This document shows, one piece after another, positions 35,316 through 45,556 of a stretch of DNA of 64,000 nucleotides. Numbering within the stretch: position 1 is the first letter of the stretch; the number at the start of each line of letters is the position of its first letter. The stretch covers positions 2,859,278 through 2,923,277 of the forward strand of contig NZ_JEMG01000001.1 in NCBI RefSeq assembly GCF_000600295.1, written 5' to 3'. The notes below the pieces were generated by a model. That model had not been told where the DNA came from, ran no database searches, and was given only the letters and a program-made list of their open reading frames with translations. Made by a program: the position numbers and the translations under genes. This stretch comes from Hylemonella gracilis str. Niagara R. Its GTDB lineage: Bacteria; Pseudomonadota; Gammaproteobacteria; Burkholderiales; Burkholderiaceae_C.

Positions 35316-36092
35316 ATGACGCACCTCCAAGACCTGCCGCTCCAGCACCTGCAGTTCTACGCCACGGCGCCCTACCCGTGCAGCTACCTGGAAGGCCGGC
35401 AAGCCCGCTCGCAGGTGGCCACGCCCAGCCACCTGATCAACACCAGCATCTACACCGGGCTGGTGGCCCAGGGCTTCCGCCGCAGCGGCATGTTCACCTA
35501 CCGCCCGCATTGCGACGGCTGCCAGGCCTGCGTGCCCCTGCGGGTGCGGGCGGCGGATTTCGTGCCCAACCGCAGCCAGCGCCGGGCCTGGAACCGGCAC
35601 GCGACACTTCAGGTTCAGATCACGCGTCTGGCCTTCAGCCCCGAGCATTACCAACTGTACCTGCGCTATCAAAACGGCCGACACGCGGGCGGCGGCATGG
35701 ACCAGGACAGCATCGACCAGTACACGCAATTCCTGCTTCAAAGCCGGGTCAATTCGCGGCTGGTGGAATTCCGGGAACCGGAACAAGACGGCGCGCCCGG
35801 TGCCTTGCGCATGGTGTCCGTGCTGGACGTGCTGGACGACGGCCTGTCCGCCGTCTACACCTTCTACGAGCCGGACCCGCCGTCCGGCGCACGCAGCGCC
35901 AGCTATGGCACTTATAACGTGCTGTGGCAGATTGAGCAGGCCCGCCAACTGGGCCTGCCTTATGTCTACTTGGGCTACTGGATTCAGCACAGCCCCAAGA
36001 TGAATTACAAGGCCCGCTTCCTGCCGCACGAACTGCTGGTGCGAGGGCAGTGGCGGGATGGCGCCAAGGCCGACAGTGCGATGACGTCCTGA
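35316..36092 (+). CDS. Arginyl/leucyl-tRNA--protein transferase (ATE/Bpt)
   Basis: A 258-residue bacterial ATE-type aminoacyltransferase. The N-terminal cysteines [12 protein letters not shown] and [15 protein letters not shown] are the family's metal-binding or regulatory motif. The C-terminal GNAT-like region has [20 protein letters not shown] and [20 protein letters not shown]. Bacterial members add Leu to N-terminal Asp/Glu (Bpt) and act with Aat and ClpS in N-end-rule degradation. The adjacency to aat supports this. Arg versus Leu specificity is inferred from family knowledge. Confidence 0.93.
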   Translation: MTHLQDLPLQHLQFYATAPYPCSYLEGRQARSQVATPSHLINTSIYTGLVAQGFRRSGMFTYRPHCDGCQACVPLRVRAADFVPNRSQRRAWNRHATLQVQITRLAFSPEHYQLYLRYQNGRHAGGGMDQDSIDQYTQFLLQSRVNSRLVEFREPEQDGAPGALRMVSVLDVLDDGLSAVYTFYEPDPPSGARSASYGTYNVLWQIEQARQLGLPYVYLGYWIQHSPKMNYKARFLPHELLVRGQWRDGAKADSAMTS

Positions 36093-36135
36093 GCCCGTGC
36101 ATGCGGGTGCACGGCCACCCCGAGCGTGGGCATTT

Positions 36136-36159
36136 CGGCACACACTTTTTTGTGCGCCG
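36136..36159. repeat. Imperfect hairpin between ate and the IclR gene
   Basis: CGGC-A-CACA (36136-36144) and TGTG-C-GCCG (36151-36159) pair with one mismatch around CTTTTT. It may end the aat-ate transcript or serve as an operator for the IclR gene. No T-run follows. Confidence 0.35.
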
Positions 36160-36239
36160 CAGCAATTCCTGCGAACCAAACAATTTCAAGGCGTAAAATA
36201 GGCTTGAGTTTGAAACGCGTATTGCAGGAGAGCAGCCCG

Positions 36240-37028
36240 ATGAGAAAAAAAGACCCGGACGCCATCAGCACGCCAACCGTGCAGGTGATTGAACGCATGT
36301 TCACGCTCATGGATGTACTGGCTTCACGCGAAGACGCGATTTCGCTGAAGGAAATCAGCGAAAAGACAGGCTTGCATCCCTCGACGGCCCACCGGATCCT
36401 GAATGACCTGGCCACGGGCCGTTTCGTCGACCGCCCCCAGCCCGGCAGCTATCGGCTGGGCATGCGCCTGCTGGAATTGGGCAACCTGGTCAAGGCCCGC
36501 CTGAACGTACGGGACGCGGCGATCGCACCCATGCGCGAGCTGCATCGCCAGATTCAGCAACCAGTGAACCTGAGCCTGCGCCAGGGTGACGAGATCGTCT
36601 ACATCGAACGGGCCTACAGCGAACGCTCGGGCATGCAGGTGATCCGCGCCGTGGGCGGGCGGGCACCGCTGCATCTGACGTCTGTCGGCAAGCTGTTTCT
36701 GGCGGCAGACGACCCGCAGCGCGTGCGTGCCTACGCCACGCGCACCGGGCTGGCTGGTCACACCAAGAACAGCATCACGCAACTGCCCGTGCTGGAACGG
36801 GAATTGATGAAAATCCGCCAATCGGGCATCTCACACGACGACGAGGAGCTGGAGCTGGGCGTGCATTGCTTGGCCGCCGGTATCCATGATGACCAGGGCA
36901 AGCTGGTTGCAGGCCTGTCGATCTCCGCGCCCACCGGACGATTGGACAAGGAATGGGCCGTGAAACTGCAGGGCGTCGCGAACGAGATTTCGCGCATGCT
37001 GGGCTACCACGGCCCGAACACCCCCTGA
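36240..37028 (+). CDS. IclR family transcriptional regulator
   Basis: A 262-residue regulator with an N-terminal winged helix (AISLKEISEKTGLHPSTAHR) and a GAF-like effector domain ending in GLSISAPTGRLDKEWAVKLQ, both typical of IclR. The ATG at 36240 is preceded by CAGGAGAGCAGCCCG; the longer open frame upstream is not conserved in character. There is no neighbouring catabolic operon, so its target is not evident. It converges on the PBP7 gene. Confidence 0.92.
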   Translation: MRKKDPDAISTPTVQVIERMFTLMDVLASREDAISLKEISEKTGLHPSTAHRILNDLATGRFVDRPQPGSYRLGMRLLELGNLVKARLNVRDAAIAPMRELHRQIQQPVNLSLRQGDEIVYIERAYSERSGMQVIRAVGGRAPLHLTSVGKLFLAADDPQRVRAYATRTGLAGHTKNSITQLPVLERELMKIRQSGISHDDEELELGVHCLAAGIHDDQGKLVAGLSISAPTGRLDKEWAVKLQGVANEISRMLGYHGPNTP

Positions 37029-37106
37029 GGAGCCTGAGCCTGAGCCCGACGCGCTGGCGCAAGACAAGCTGGGCGGGCTTAGCTGCCCTGGACGGCCGGG
37101 ACCGTC

Positions 37107-38135
37107 TCAGGTCTTGCTGGCCAAGTCCAACAGCGAGTCACCCCCCGCCTGCTTGGCCTCATTGGATTCCACCCAGCGGCGCACGCGCTCGGCGTCGCCC
37201 AGGCGGCTGAGCTTACCCACCGAGTCCAGGAAGACCATGATGAGCTTGCGTCCGGCCACGTTGGCCTGCATCACGAGGCATTGCCCGGCTTCGCTGATGT
37301 AACCGGTTTTCTGCAGGCCGATGTCCCAGCGCTGGTTCAGCACCAGCCGGTTGGTGTTGGCGAACATCATTTTGCGCCGTCCCACGGCCACCTGGTAGGC
37401 ACGGGTGGTGGAAAACTCGCGCAGCATCGGATCGGCCGAGGCAGCGGCGACGAGCAAGGCCAGATCCCGTGCGCTGGACTGGTTACGACTGGACAGCCCC
37501 GTCGGTTCGGCAAAGCGGGTGTCCTGCATGCCCAGCAATTGGGCCTTGGCATTCATCATGGTGACAAAAATGTCCATGCCCCCGGGATAGGTGCGTCCCA
37601 GCGCGTTGGCGGCCCGGTTCTCACTGGCCATCAAGGCCAGGTGCAGCAGCTCACCCCGGCTCAGCACCGTGCCCACGCGCAGGCGGGAGACACTGTTCTT
37701 CTCCGTGTCCACGTCATCCTGGGTGATGGCGACGGGCTCGTCCAGCGGCAATTCGGCCTCGCTGATGAGCAGCGTGGTCATCAGCTTGGTCAGCGAGGCG
37801 ATGGGCAACACGGCCTCCTCGTTCTTGCTGAACAGCACTTCCTGCGTGTCCTGATCAATCACATAGGCCACGCTGGAGCGCAGGGAAAGGGGGTCATTCA
37901 CACGATGCAGGCCCGCCTGCATGCCCACCGAAGGTTTGGCGGGAATGATCACGCGGCGTGCGGCCTGACGTTTCGGGGCCGGCTTCACGCTGGTCGCTTG
38001 CGCTTTGACCACGCGACGGGGCTCGGAAGCGGAAAGCTGGACGTTGCCCGAAGCTGCCAAGCCCTGCAAAGGCAATGCCAGCACAAGCAACAACAGTGAT
38101 GAACAGTGAGCGCGGAATACAAAACTGCGGGCCAT
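37107..38135 (-). CDS. pbpG: D-alanyl-D-alanine endopeptidase, PBP7/PbpG type
   Basis: A 342-residue low-molecular-weight penicillin-binding protein. A signal peptide is present (MARSFVFRAHCSSLLLLVLA). The serine peptidase motifs are SxxK in IASLTKLMT (Ser at about 114), SEN in ALMASENRA and KTG in LQKTGYISEAG. It should cleave peptidoglycan crosslinks in the periplasm. The ATG at 38135 gives a normal signal peptide; a start at 38177 would add 14 residues. The 38135 ATG lies in the loop of a perfect hairpin. The basic linker of about 50 residues after the signal is low complexity. Confidence 0.9.
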   Translation of the reverse strand: MARSFVFRAHCSSLLLLVLALPLQGLAASGNVQLSASEPRRVVKAQATSVKPAPKRQAARRVIIPAKPSVGMQAGLHRVNDPLSLRSSVAYVIDQDTQEVLFSKNEEAVLPIASLTKLMTTLLISEAELPLDEPVAITQDDVDTEKNSVSRLRVGTVLSRGELLHLALMASENRAANALGRTYPGGMDIFVTMMNAKAQLLGMQDTRFAEPTGLSSRNQSSARDLALLVAAASADPMLREFSTTRAYQVAVGRRKMMFANTNRLVLNQRWDIGLQKTGYISEAGQCLVMQANVAGRKLIMVFLDSVGKLSRLGDAERVRRWVESNEAKQAGGDSLLDLASKT

Positions 38136-38147
38136 ACCCGCAGTTTT
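38121..38147. repeat. 11-bp perfect hairpin with the pbpG ATG in its loop
   Basis: AAAACTGCGGG (38121-38131) and CCCGCAGTTTT (38137-38147) are perfect complements around a five-base loop that contains the minus-strand ATG at 38135. In pbpG mRNA it would either present or occlude the start, or, if translation begins at 38177, lie within coding sequence. Confidence 0.7.
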
Positions 38148-38235
38148 CAGCGACGATGAGGTGAAAAAGGATGACATTTCCGCGCAACCAGCACGTTGGC
38201 TCAGGCAATACACGCTGTCATCGTTCGACGGATGA

Positions 38236-38280
38236 CACCAATTGGTGCACGGTTATACAGAAAATATCATTGCCAATCAA
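38236..38280 (-). promoter_or_regulatory. Candidate sigma-70 promoter with overlapping operator palindrome, pbpG
   Basis: On the minus strand TTGATT (38275-38280) and TATAAC (38252-38257) are separated by exactly 17 bases, a good sigma-70 match in front of pbpG. Just downstream, where transcription would start, is the perfect 12-bp palindrome CACCAATTGGTG (38236-38247), which could be a repressor site. Confidence 0.55.
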
Positions 38281-38315
38281 TCACTTGGACGCATTTTCTA
38301 ACGTTCTGTTACGGT

Positions 38316-38357
38316 AAAAACAAAGGGATGAAACCTGGCTTTTCGAGGCTTCATCCC
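38316..38357 (-). terminator. Intrinsic terminator of leuA
   Basis: On the minus strand GGGATGAA (38350-38357) pairs with TTCATCCC (38325-38332). Inner pairs GCCT/AGG extend it, and TTTGTTTTT follows. It lies 37 bases past the leuA stop. Confidence 0.88.
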
Positions 38358-38393
38358 AAAGGCCAGGGTTCTAGACCACTGGCATGGCCTGGT

Positions 38394-40091
38394 TCAAGCG
38401 GAGGCCGCCACCTGTTCAGTCCCGCGCCGGGCTCGGAGCAAGCCCGAGACAATCGCCTTGAGCGAGGCGGAAACGATGTTGGCGTCCATGCCAACACCGA
38501 ACAGCGTGCGCTCGCCCACGCGCAACTCCAGATAGGCGATGGCCTGGGCGTTGGCGCCCGAGCCCACGGCATGCTCGTGGTAGTCCAACACGCGCACGGA
38601 TTCGCCCACGGCTGCGGCCAGCCCCTCGACAAAGGCCTCGATGGGCCCATTGCCAGCGCCTTCGATGGCCAGGGTCTTGCCCTCCAGCACGACGTCGGCT
38701 TGCAAGGTCGTCATGCGCAGGCCAGCGGCGTTCTCGCCCTCTTCCTGTGCGCGGTAGCGCGGCGCGGCGACTTCGTTCAAACCGTACTCGCGCAGGAAGA
38801 CCCCGTGGATGTCCCGTGCGCTCAGTTCCTTGCCACTGGCGTCCATCACGGCCTGCACCACCTGACTGAACTCGATCTGCAGCCGGCGCGGCAACTCCAG
38901 GCCATATTCACTTTCCAGCAGGTAGGCAATGCCGCCCTTGCCGGACTGGCTGTTGACACGGATCACGGCCTCGTAGCTGCGCCCAAGGTCCTTGGGGTCG
39001 ATCGGCAGGTAAGGCATGACCCAGACATCGCCCTCCTTGCGCGCCGCGAAGGCTTTCTTGATCGCGTCCTGGTGCGAGCCCGAAAAGGAGGTGTAGACGA
39101 GTTCGCCCACGTAGGGATGACGAGGATGCACGGGCAATTGGTTGCAATGCTCCACCACACGGCGGATTTCGTCGATGTCGGAAAAATCCAGCCCCGGGTT
39201 CACACCCTGCGTGTACAGGTTGAGCGCAACGTTGACCAGATCGAGGTTGCCCGTGCGTTCCCCATTGCCGAAGAGGCAACCTTCGAGGCGATCTCCGCCG
39301 GCCATGATGGCCAGTTCACCGGCCGCCGTGCCAGTGCCGCGGTCATTGTGCGGATGGATGGACAGCACGATGCTGTCGCGCCGCGCCAAGTTGCGGTGCA
39401 TCCACTCCACCATGTCCGCGAAGATGTTGGGCGTGGAATGCTCCACCGTCGAGGGCAGATTGATGATGCACTTGCGCTGCGGCGTCGGTTGCCAGACCTC
39501 GGTGACCGCGTCGACGACACGCTTGGCGAAAGGCAGCTCGGTGCCGGAGAACATCTCCGGTGAATATTCGAAGGTCCACTGGGTTTCGGGATGCTCGGCC
39601 GCGATCTGCTTGAACAGCTTGGCATTCGTCACGGCCAGCTCGACGATGCCGTCCTCGCTCAGCCCCAGCACCACCTTGCGCATGACAGGCGCGGTGGCGT
39701 TGTACAGATGGACGATGGCGCGCTTGGCGCCCTGCAGCGACTCAAATGTGCGACGGATCAGGTGCTCGCGCGCCTGCGTGAGCACCTGGATGGTCACGTC
39801 ATCGGGAATGAGTCGGTCCTCGATCAGCTTGCGCACGAAGTCGTATTCGATCTGCGAGGCCGAGGGAAAACCGACTTCGATTTCCTTGAAGCCGATGTCC
39901 ACCAGGGTCTGGAACATCTTGAGCTTGCGCGGAATGTCCATGGGCTCGATCAGCGCTTGGTTGCCGTCGCGCAGGTCGACACTGCACCACACGGGAGGCT
40001 GGGTCAGCACCGCGTCGGGCCAGGTGCGGTCTTTGAGGCCGATCGGCGCGAAGGCGCGGTATTTGGCGGCGGGATTCTTCAACATCGTCAT
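38394..40091 (-). CDS. leuA: 2-isopropylmalate synthase
   Basis: A 565-residue LeuA of the long bacterial/fungal type. It condenses acetyl-CoA and 2-ketoisovalerate, the first committed step of leucine synthesis. The catalytic HMGL-like barrel contains [18 protein letters not shown], the HxH metal site in [12 protein letters not shown], and [14 protein letters not shown]. The C-terminal allosteric domain carries the feedback site region around [13 protein letters not shown]. The ATG at 40091 has GGAG seven bases upstream. It is the last gene in the ilvI-ilvH-ilvC-pssA-leuA order and has its own leader with an attenuator. Confidence 0.96.
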   Translation of the reverse strand: MTMLKNPAAKYRAFAPIGLKDRTWPDAVLTQPPVWCSVDLRDGNQALIEPMDIPRKLKMFQTLVDIGFKEIEVGFPSASQIEYDFVRKLIEDRLIPDDVTIQVLTQAREHLIRRTFESLQGAKRAIVHLYNATAPVMRKVVLGLSEDGIVELAVTNAKLFKQIAAEHPETQWTFEYSPEMFSGTELPFAKRVVDAVTEVWQPTPQRKCIINLPSTVEHSTPNIFADMVEWMHRNLARRDSIVLSIHPHNDRGTGTAAGELAIMAGGDRLEGCLFGNGERTGNLDLVNVALNLYTQGVNPGLDFSDIDEIRRVVEHCNQLPVHPRHPYVGELVYTSFSGSHQDAIKKAFAARKEGDVWVMPYLPIDPKDLGRSYEAVIRVNSQSGKGGIAYLLESEYGLELPRRLQIEFSQVVQAVMDASGKELSARDIHGVFLREYGLNEVAAPRYRAQEEGENAAGLRMTTLQADVVLEGKTLAIEGAGNGPIEAFVEGLAAAVGESVRVLDYHEHAVGSGANAQAIAYLELRVGERTLFGVGMDANIVSASLKAIVSGLLRARRGTEQVAASA

Positions 40092-40155
40092 CGTGGATCT
40101 CCAGCAGTTGTTCATTCAGTCGTTGATGGACACCTGCGGCTAGTTCGAACATTCC

Positions 40156-40192
40156 AAAACACAAAGGCCCGCTGCAGGTGCATACGGGCCTT
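40156..40192 (-). terminator. leu attenuator terminator
   Basis: On the minus strand AAGGCCCG (40185-40192) pairs with CGGGCCTT (40164-40171) around a 13-base loop, followed by TGTGTTTT. It sits between the Leu-rich leader ORF and leuA. The loop contains CACCTGCAG, which can pair instead with CGCAGGTG further downstream (around 40129-40140), offering an alternative structure. Confidence 0.75.
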
Positions 40193-40215
40193 GAGGTGTA
40201 GGGAGTGCGCGTGCG

Positions 40216-40272
40216 CTACCGTAGCCGCCCGTGGAGGGAGGAGATCAGTAGGGCTAGCGCCAGGAAGTTCAT
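40216..40272 (-). CDS. leuL: Leucine leader peptide of leuA
   Basis: An 18-codon ORF on the minus strand reads MNFLALALLISSLHGRLR and stops with TAG. Six of 18 codons are Leu, three of them the usually rare CTA. It lies between pssA and leuA and is followed 23 bases later by a terminator hairpin, the arrangement of classical amino-acid attenuators. No Shine-Dalgarno precedes the ATG. A TGCTAAATT extended minus-10-like box ends seven bases before it, so the RNA may start at or close to the ATG. The gene name is by analogy with enterobacterial leuL; no homology is claimed. Confidence 0.75.
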   Translation of the reverse strand: MNFLALALLISSLHGRLR

Positions 40273-40279
40273 GGCTGTG

Positions 40280-40288
40280 AATTTAGCA
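40280..40288 (-). promoter_or_regulatory. Possible extended minus-10 box for the leu leader
   Basis: TGC-TAAATT on the minus strand resembles an extended minus-10 element. No clear minus-35 is found at the usual distance. The initiation point would fall about at the leader ATG, implying a leaderless message. Weak evidence. Confidence 0.35.
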
Positions 40289-40313
40289 CAAAACACGAGG
40301 CCGGGGGGTAAAT

Positions 40314-41162
40314 TCACCGCTCTCGGTCAGGATGCAGGCCGCTCTCCTCCGGCTCGTCGATCGAGGTGCTGATCACGCTCACGCGTTGTCCCTTGAGCCT
40401 GCGCCAGCCGTACACCACGTAACCACTCACGCCGTAGAGCGCGAAGATGCCGAACAGCACCGTGGCCGGGTCGATGGTGATCAGCGCGTAGATCAGCACG
40501 ATCAGGATCACGGCCGCGAAGGGCACGCTCTTTCTGAAGCCGATGTCCTTGAAGCTGTAGAAGGGCACATTGCTCACCATGGTCAGACCGGCATACAGCG
40601 CCAGCGCGAAGACGAACCAGCAAACCGCCCGCGTTTCGTCCGGGCTGATGTCCCATTCGATCATGATCCAGATGAAGCCGGTCAGCAGCGCAGCCGCTGC
40701 GGGCGAAGGCAAACCCTGGAAATAACGCTTGTCCACCACAGCCGTGTTGACATTGAAACGCGCCAGCCGCAAGGCCGCGCAGGCGCAATAGACGAAGGCG
40801 GCCATCCAGCCCCAGCGCCCCACGTCTTTCAAAGCCCAGGCATAAGCCACCAGCGCGGGCGCGACCCCAAAAGACACCATGTCCGAGAGAGAATCCATCT
40901 GCTCACCGAAGGCGCTCTGGGAATTGGTCATGCGTGCCACGCGACCGTCCAAGCCATCGAGCACCATGGCGCAGAAGATGCCGATGACCGCCAGGCCAAA
41001 GCGGTCATTCATCGCCATCACGATGGCGTAGAAACCGCCAAACAAAGCGGCCAGCGTGACCAGATTGGGCAGCATGTAGATGCCCTTGTTCTTACTTTTG
41101 GGTAGCGGGGCCGCCACCCGCTCATTGTTGTCGACCATATCGTCCTGCGCGTCGTTTTGCAT
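40314..41162 (-). CDS. pssA: CDP-diacylglycerol--serine O-phosphatidyltransferase
   Basis: A 282-residue membrane enzyme making phosphatidylserine, the precursor of phosphatidylethanolamine. The CDP-alcohol phosphotransferase motif is clear: DGLDGRVARMTNSQSAFGEQ followed by MDSLSD, matching DG-x2-AR-x8-G-x3-D-x3-D. About seven membrane helices follow. The start is uncertain: ATG 41162 lacks a good ribosome-binding site, whereas ATG 41138 has AGGA four bases upstream. Position between ilvC and leuA is common in Burkholderiales. Confidence 0.93.
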   Translation of the reverse strand: MQNDAQDDMVDNNERVAAPLPKSKNKGIYMLPNLVTLAALFGGFYAIVMAMNDRFGLAVIGIFCAMVLDGLDGRVARMTNSQSAFGEQMDSLSDMVSFGVAPALVAYAWALKDVGRWGWMAAFVYCACAALRLARFNVNTAVVDKRYFQGLPSPAAAALLTGFIWIMIEWDISPDETRAVCWFVFALALYAGLTMVSNVPFYSFKDIGFRKSVPFAAVILIVLIYALITIDPATVLFGIFALYGVSGYVVYGWRRLKGQRVSVISTSIDEPEESGLHPDRER

Positions 41163-41212
41163 GGAGCGCAAGTGTAAGCGAGCGCTTCGTCACCCCATGC
41201 AAGCCCTGAAAG

Positions 41213-41243
41213 GCAACAAGGCTGCCCGAGGCAGCCTTGTTGC
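41213..41243. terminator. 14-bp perfect hairpin after ilvC
   Basis: GCAACAAGGCTGCC (41213-41226) pairs perfectly with GGCAGCCTTGTTGC (41230-41243) around CGA. For the ilvC transcript the tail after the stem is CTTTC, so the T-run is weak, but the position 50 bases past the ilvC stop suggests termination or 3' end protection. Confidence 0.7.
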
Positions 41244-41292
41244 AAAAAAGCCAGCAGCGAGGGCAGATCCGGGCCTGCGCCTCGCGAACTCG

Positions 41293-42366
<1,074 letters not shown>

Positions 42367-42858
42367 CTAGACGCGCAGGATGCGCTCGCCACGACCGACG
42401 CCGCTGCTGCCCGTGCGCACGGTCTCGAGGATCGCGCTGCGGTCGATGGCTTCAAGGAAGGCGTCGTTCTTGCTTTGGTCGCCGGTCAGCTCGATGGTGT
42501 AGCTTTTGTCGGTCACGTCGATGATGCGCCCGCGGAAGATGTCGGCGGTGCGTTTCATCTCTTCGCGCTCCTTGCCCACGGCGCGCACCTTGACCATCAT
42601 GAGCTCGCGCTCGATGTAGCTGCCTTCGGTGAGGTCAACCACCTTCACGACCTCGATCAGCCGGTTCAGGTGCTTGGTGATCTGCTCGATCACCTCGTCC
42701 GAGCCGGTGGTCTGGATCGTCATGCGCGAGAGCGAGGCATCCTCAGTGGGGGCGACGGTCAGCGACTCGATGTTGTAGCCGCGGGCCGAGAACAGGCCCA
42801 CGACGCGGGACAGTGCGCCGGGTTCGTTTTCCAGCAGCACAGCGATGATGTGTTTCAT
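42367..42858 (-). CDS. ilvH: Acetolactate synthase small (regulatory) subunit
   Basis: A 163-residue regulatory subunit with an N-terminal ACT domain (HIIAVLLENEPGALSRVVGL, FSARGYNIESLTVAPTED) and the C-terminal domain typical of IlvH/IlvN. It binds valine and confers feedback inhibition on the large subunit encoded just upstream. GAGGAATCGCAA precedes the ATG. Confidence 0.96.
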   Translation of the reverse strand: MKHIIAVLLENEPGALSRVVGLFSARGYNIESLTVAPTEDASLSRMTIQTTGSDEVIEQITKHLNRLIEVVKVVDLTEGSYIERELMMVKVRAVGKEREEMKRTADIFRGRIIDVTDKSYTIELTGDQSKNDAFLEAIDRSAILETVRTGSSGVGRGERILRV

Positions 42859-42978
42859 TTGCGATTCCTCTTTTTGCCACCCTCCCCTGCTGCCGGTAAG
42901 CAGCAGGCTCGGTGGTCAATAGATTCGTCCAGGGTTGAAAGGAAGCAGGCCCAGGCAGACCAGGGCCCGCGTGAAGGA

Positions 42979-44754
42979 TCAGAGATCCTCGGCGCCCAGC
43001 AGCATCTCGGTGATGCCCTTGCCCGCCTGCACCATCGGGAACACGTTCTCGGTGGGGTCGGTGCGGAAGTCGAGGAAGACCGTGCGGTCCTTCAGCCTGC
43101 GCGCCTCGCGCAGCGCGCCTTCCACGTCGGACGGTTTCTCGATCAGCAAGCCTACATGACCATAGGCCTCGGCCAGCTTCACGAAGTCAGGCAGGGAGTC
43201 CATGTAGCTGTGGCTGTAGCGACCCGAGTACTCGATCTCCTGCCACTGGCGCACCATGCCCAGGTAACGGTTGTTCAGCGAGAGGATCTTGATGGGCGTG
43301 TCGTACTGGCGGCAGGTGGCCAGCTCCTGGATGCACATCTGCACCGAGCCTTCGCCCGTGACGCAGAACACTTCACTCTCGGGCTTGGCCAGCTTGATGC
43401 CCATGGCATAGGGAATCCCCACGCCCATGGTACCCAGGCCACCGGAATTGATCCAGCGCCGAGGTTGGTTGAATCGGTAGTACTGCGCGGCCCACATCTG
43501 GTGCTGCCCCACGTCGGAAGTGACGTAGGCATCCGCGTCCTTGGTCATGTTCCACAGCGTCTCGATCACGAACTGCGGCTTGATGACGTCCTGATTGCCT
43601 CGGTCGTACTTCAGGCAGTCGCGGGCTCGCCACCCCTCGATGCTGTCCCACCAGGCCTGCAGCGCGCCCGCCTCGGGGCGCAGCGGGCTTTCCTTGATGG
43701 CCACCAGCATTTCGGACAGCACGTCCTTCACATCACCGACGATGGGCACGTCCACCTTGACGCGTTTGGAGATGCTCGACGGGTCGATGTCGATGTGGAT
43801 GATCTTGCGGTCCACCGAGGCGAAATGCTTGGGGTTGCCGATCACGCGGTCGTCGAAGCGCGCGCCCACGGCCAGCAGCACGTCGCAGTTCTGCATGGCG
43901 TTGTTCGCTTCCCAGGTGCCATGCATGCCCAGCATGCCCAGGAATTTGCGGTCGGTCGCGGGATAGGCGCCCAGGCCCATCAGTGTGTTGGTCACGGGGT
44001 AGCCCAACAGATCCACCAACTCGCGCAGTTCGGGCACCGCATTGCCCAGCAACACGCCACCCCCGGTGTAGATATAAGGACGCTTGGCGGTCAGCAGCAG
44101 TTGCAGGGCCTTGCGAATCTGACCCGCGTGCCCCTTGCGCACCGGGTTGTAGGAGCGCATATGCACGCTCTCGGGATAGCCCTTGTAAGGGACTTTCTTG
44201 AACGACACATCCTTCGGGATGTCCACCACCACGGGGCCGGGGCGGCCGCTGCGGGCGATATGGAAGGCCTTCTTCAGGGTGTCGGCCAAATCATTGGCGT
44301 CCTTGACCAGGAAGTTGTGCTTGACGATGGGACGGGTAATGCCCACGGTGTCGCACTCCTGGAAAGCATCCAGACCAATGGCCGCGGTCGGCACCTGGCC
44401 CGTGATGATGACCATGGGGATGCTGTCCATGTAGGCCGTCGCGATGCCAGTCACCGCATTGGTCACGCCGGGGCCCGAGGTGACGAGCGCCACGCCGATG
44501 TCGCCAGTCGCCCGCGCATAGCCGTCGGCGGCATGCACGGCAGCCTGTTCGTGACGCACCAGGATGTGCTGGATGCTGTCTTGCTTGTAGAACGCGTCGT
44601 AGATGTGAAGAACCGCGCCGCCTGGGTAGCCCCAGACATATTTCACGTTCTCAGCCTGGAGCGCCTTGACAAGTATCTCCGCGCCGCGCAGATCTTCGGT
44701 CGTGCCTTCGGCCGCAGCAGCGGCGGAGGCGATTTCAGCTTTGGAAATTTCCAT
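42979..44754 (-). CDS. ilvI: Acetolactate synthase large (catalytic) subunit
   Basis: A 591-residue thiamine-diphosphate enzyme forming acetolactate, first step of branched-chain amino acid synthesis. The catalytic Glu is in [20 protein letters not shown], the ThDP-binding motif is [16 protein letters not shown] with following [13 protein letters not shown], and the FAD-related middle domain is present. ATG 44754 has GAGG six bases upstream; the open frame beyond it overlaps the divergent promoter region. The operon order is ilvI-ilvH-ilvC. The stop lies in a small AGGATC/GATCCT repeat. Confidence 0.96.
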   Translation of the reverse strand: MEISKAEIASAAAAAEGTTEDLRGAEILVKALQAENVKYVWGYPGGAVLHIYDAFYKQDSIQHILVRHEQAAVHAADGYARATGDIGVALVTSGPGVTNAVTGIATAYMDSIPMVIITGQVPTAAIGLDAFQECDTVGITRPIVKHNFLVKDANDLADTLKKAFHIARSGRPGPVVVDIPKDVSFKKVPYKGYPESVHMRSYNPVRKGHAGQIRKALQLLLTAKRPYIYTGGGVLLGNAVPELRELVDLLGYPVTNTLMGLGAYPATDRKFLGMLGMHGTWEANNAMQNCDVLLAVGARFDDRVIGNPKHFASVDRKIIHIDIDPSSISKRVKVDVPIVGDVKDVLSEMLVAIKESPLRPEAGALQAWWDSIEGWRARDCLKYDRGNQDVIKPQFVIETLWNMTKDADAYVTSDVGQHQMWAAQYYRFNQPRRWINSGGLGTMGVGIPYAMGIKLAKPESEVFCVTGEGSVQMCIQELATCRQYDTPIKILSLNNRYLGMVRQWQEIEYSGRYSHSYMDSLPDFVKLAEAYGHVGLLIEKPSDVEGALREARRLKDRTVFLDFRTDPTENVFPMVQAGKGITEMLLGAEDL

Positions 44755-45004
44755 GATGAACCTCGAGTATTTCTCTGACGAAAAACCTGGGGTGCTCCTT
44801 CGCCAGCGCTTGTGGCACCGCGTCGGAACTTGAGGCCAAAGCCATGGGCGCATTGGATAACCGCGCCGGACTGTGACCCGTTTGCCAATCGGATGATTTG
44901 AATGAGCAGCATGGATTATGGCATTGCCCGGACGGCCCATGGCAAATTCGATGGACCGGGCTTCGGCGACTGAGATAATCGCGCCACAGCTCTGTGCAGA
45001 CCGC

Positions 45005-45556
45005 ATGACCCATCCCCAGCATCCCGCCGCGGCATCGCCCTCCCCCGCCCCCCCTACTTCCAGCCCCGCCGCAACGCCCGGCCTGATGCGCCGCATGGCC
45101 TGCTGGCTTTACGAAGGCATGCTGCTGTTCGGCGTGATCTTCATTGCCGGCTACCTATTTTCCTCACTCACCCAGCAGCGTCACGCGCTCGCCGGTCGGC
45201 ATGCGCTGATGGCCTTCCTCTTCCTGGTGCTGGGCATCTATTTCACTTGGTTCTGGAGCAAGGGACAGACCCTGGCCATGAAAACCTGGCACATCCGGGT
45301 CACCGACTTGCAGGGCCGGCAACTCACACAGCCGCGTGCCCTGCTGCGCTATCTGCTGTCCTGGCTGTGGTTCCTTCCGCCGCTGGCACTGATCGCACCC
45401 TTTCACCTGGGGGCGGGTGAAACCTCGGTGCTGCTGATCGGCTGGATATTGGTCTGGGCCTTGCTCGCCCGCTTTCACCCCCGACGCCAGTTCTGGCACG
45501 ATGTGCTCGCAGGCACGCAGCTGGTGGACGCACGCCCTCGGGAACCGCAGCCATGA
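45005..45556 (+). CDS. RDD family membrane protein
   Basis: A 183-residue protein with a Pro/Ala/Ser-rich N-terminal tail of about 25 residues and an RDD domain: [20 protein letters not shown] for the first helix, a second helix near 75-90, and a third near 120-145, ending in [18 protein letters not shown]. The family's function is poorly defined. Start ATG 45005 and a four-base overlap with dgkA. Confidence 0.87.
   Translation: MTHPQHPAAASPSPAPPTSSPAATPGLMRRMACWLYEGMLLFGVIFIAGYLFSSLTQQRHALAGRHALMAFLFLVLGIYFTWFWSKGQTLAMKTWHIRVTDLQGRQLTQPRALLRYLLSWLWFLPPLALIAPFHLGAGETSVLLIGWILVWALLARFHPRRQFWHDVLAGTQLVDARPREPQP

Noticed and set aside
37029-37060. Short direct repeat GAGCCTGAGCCTGAGCC after the IclR gene, considered as a repeat array
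   Set aside because: Only two to three 6-base units; too short for any array and probably chance.
43000-43600. GEGS instead of GDGS in the ThDP motif of acetolactate synthase, considered as a damaged cofactor site
   Set aside because: As far as I know GEGS is the usual form in betaproteobacterial IlvI, and the rest of the motif is intact.
44643-44912. Minus-strand ORF upstream of ilvI beginning [12 protein letters not shown], rich in Leu/Ile at its start, considered as an ilv leader peptide
   Set aside because: It runs 89 codons into ilvI without an early stop, and no terminator hairpin lies between it and ilvI, so attenuation is not supported.
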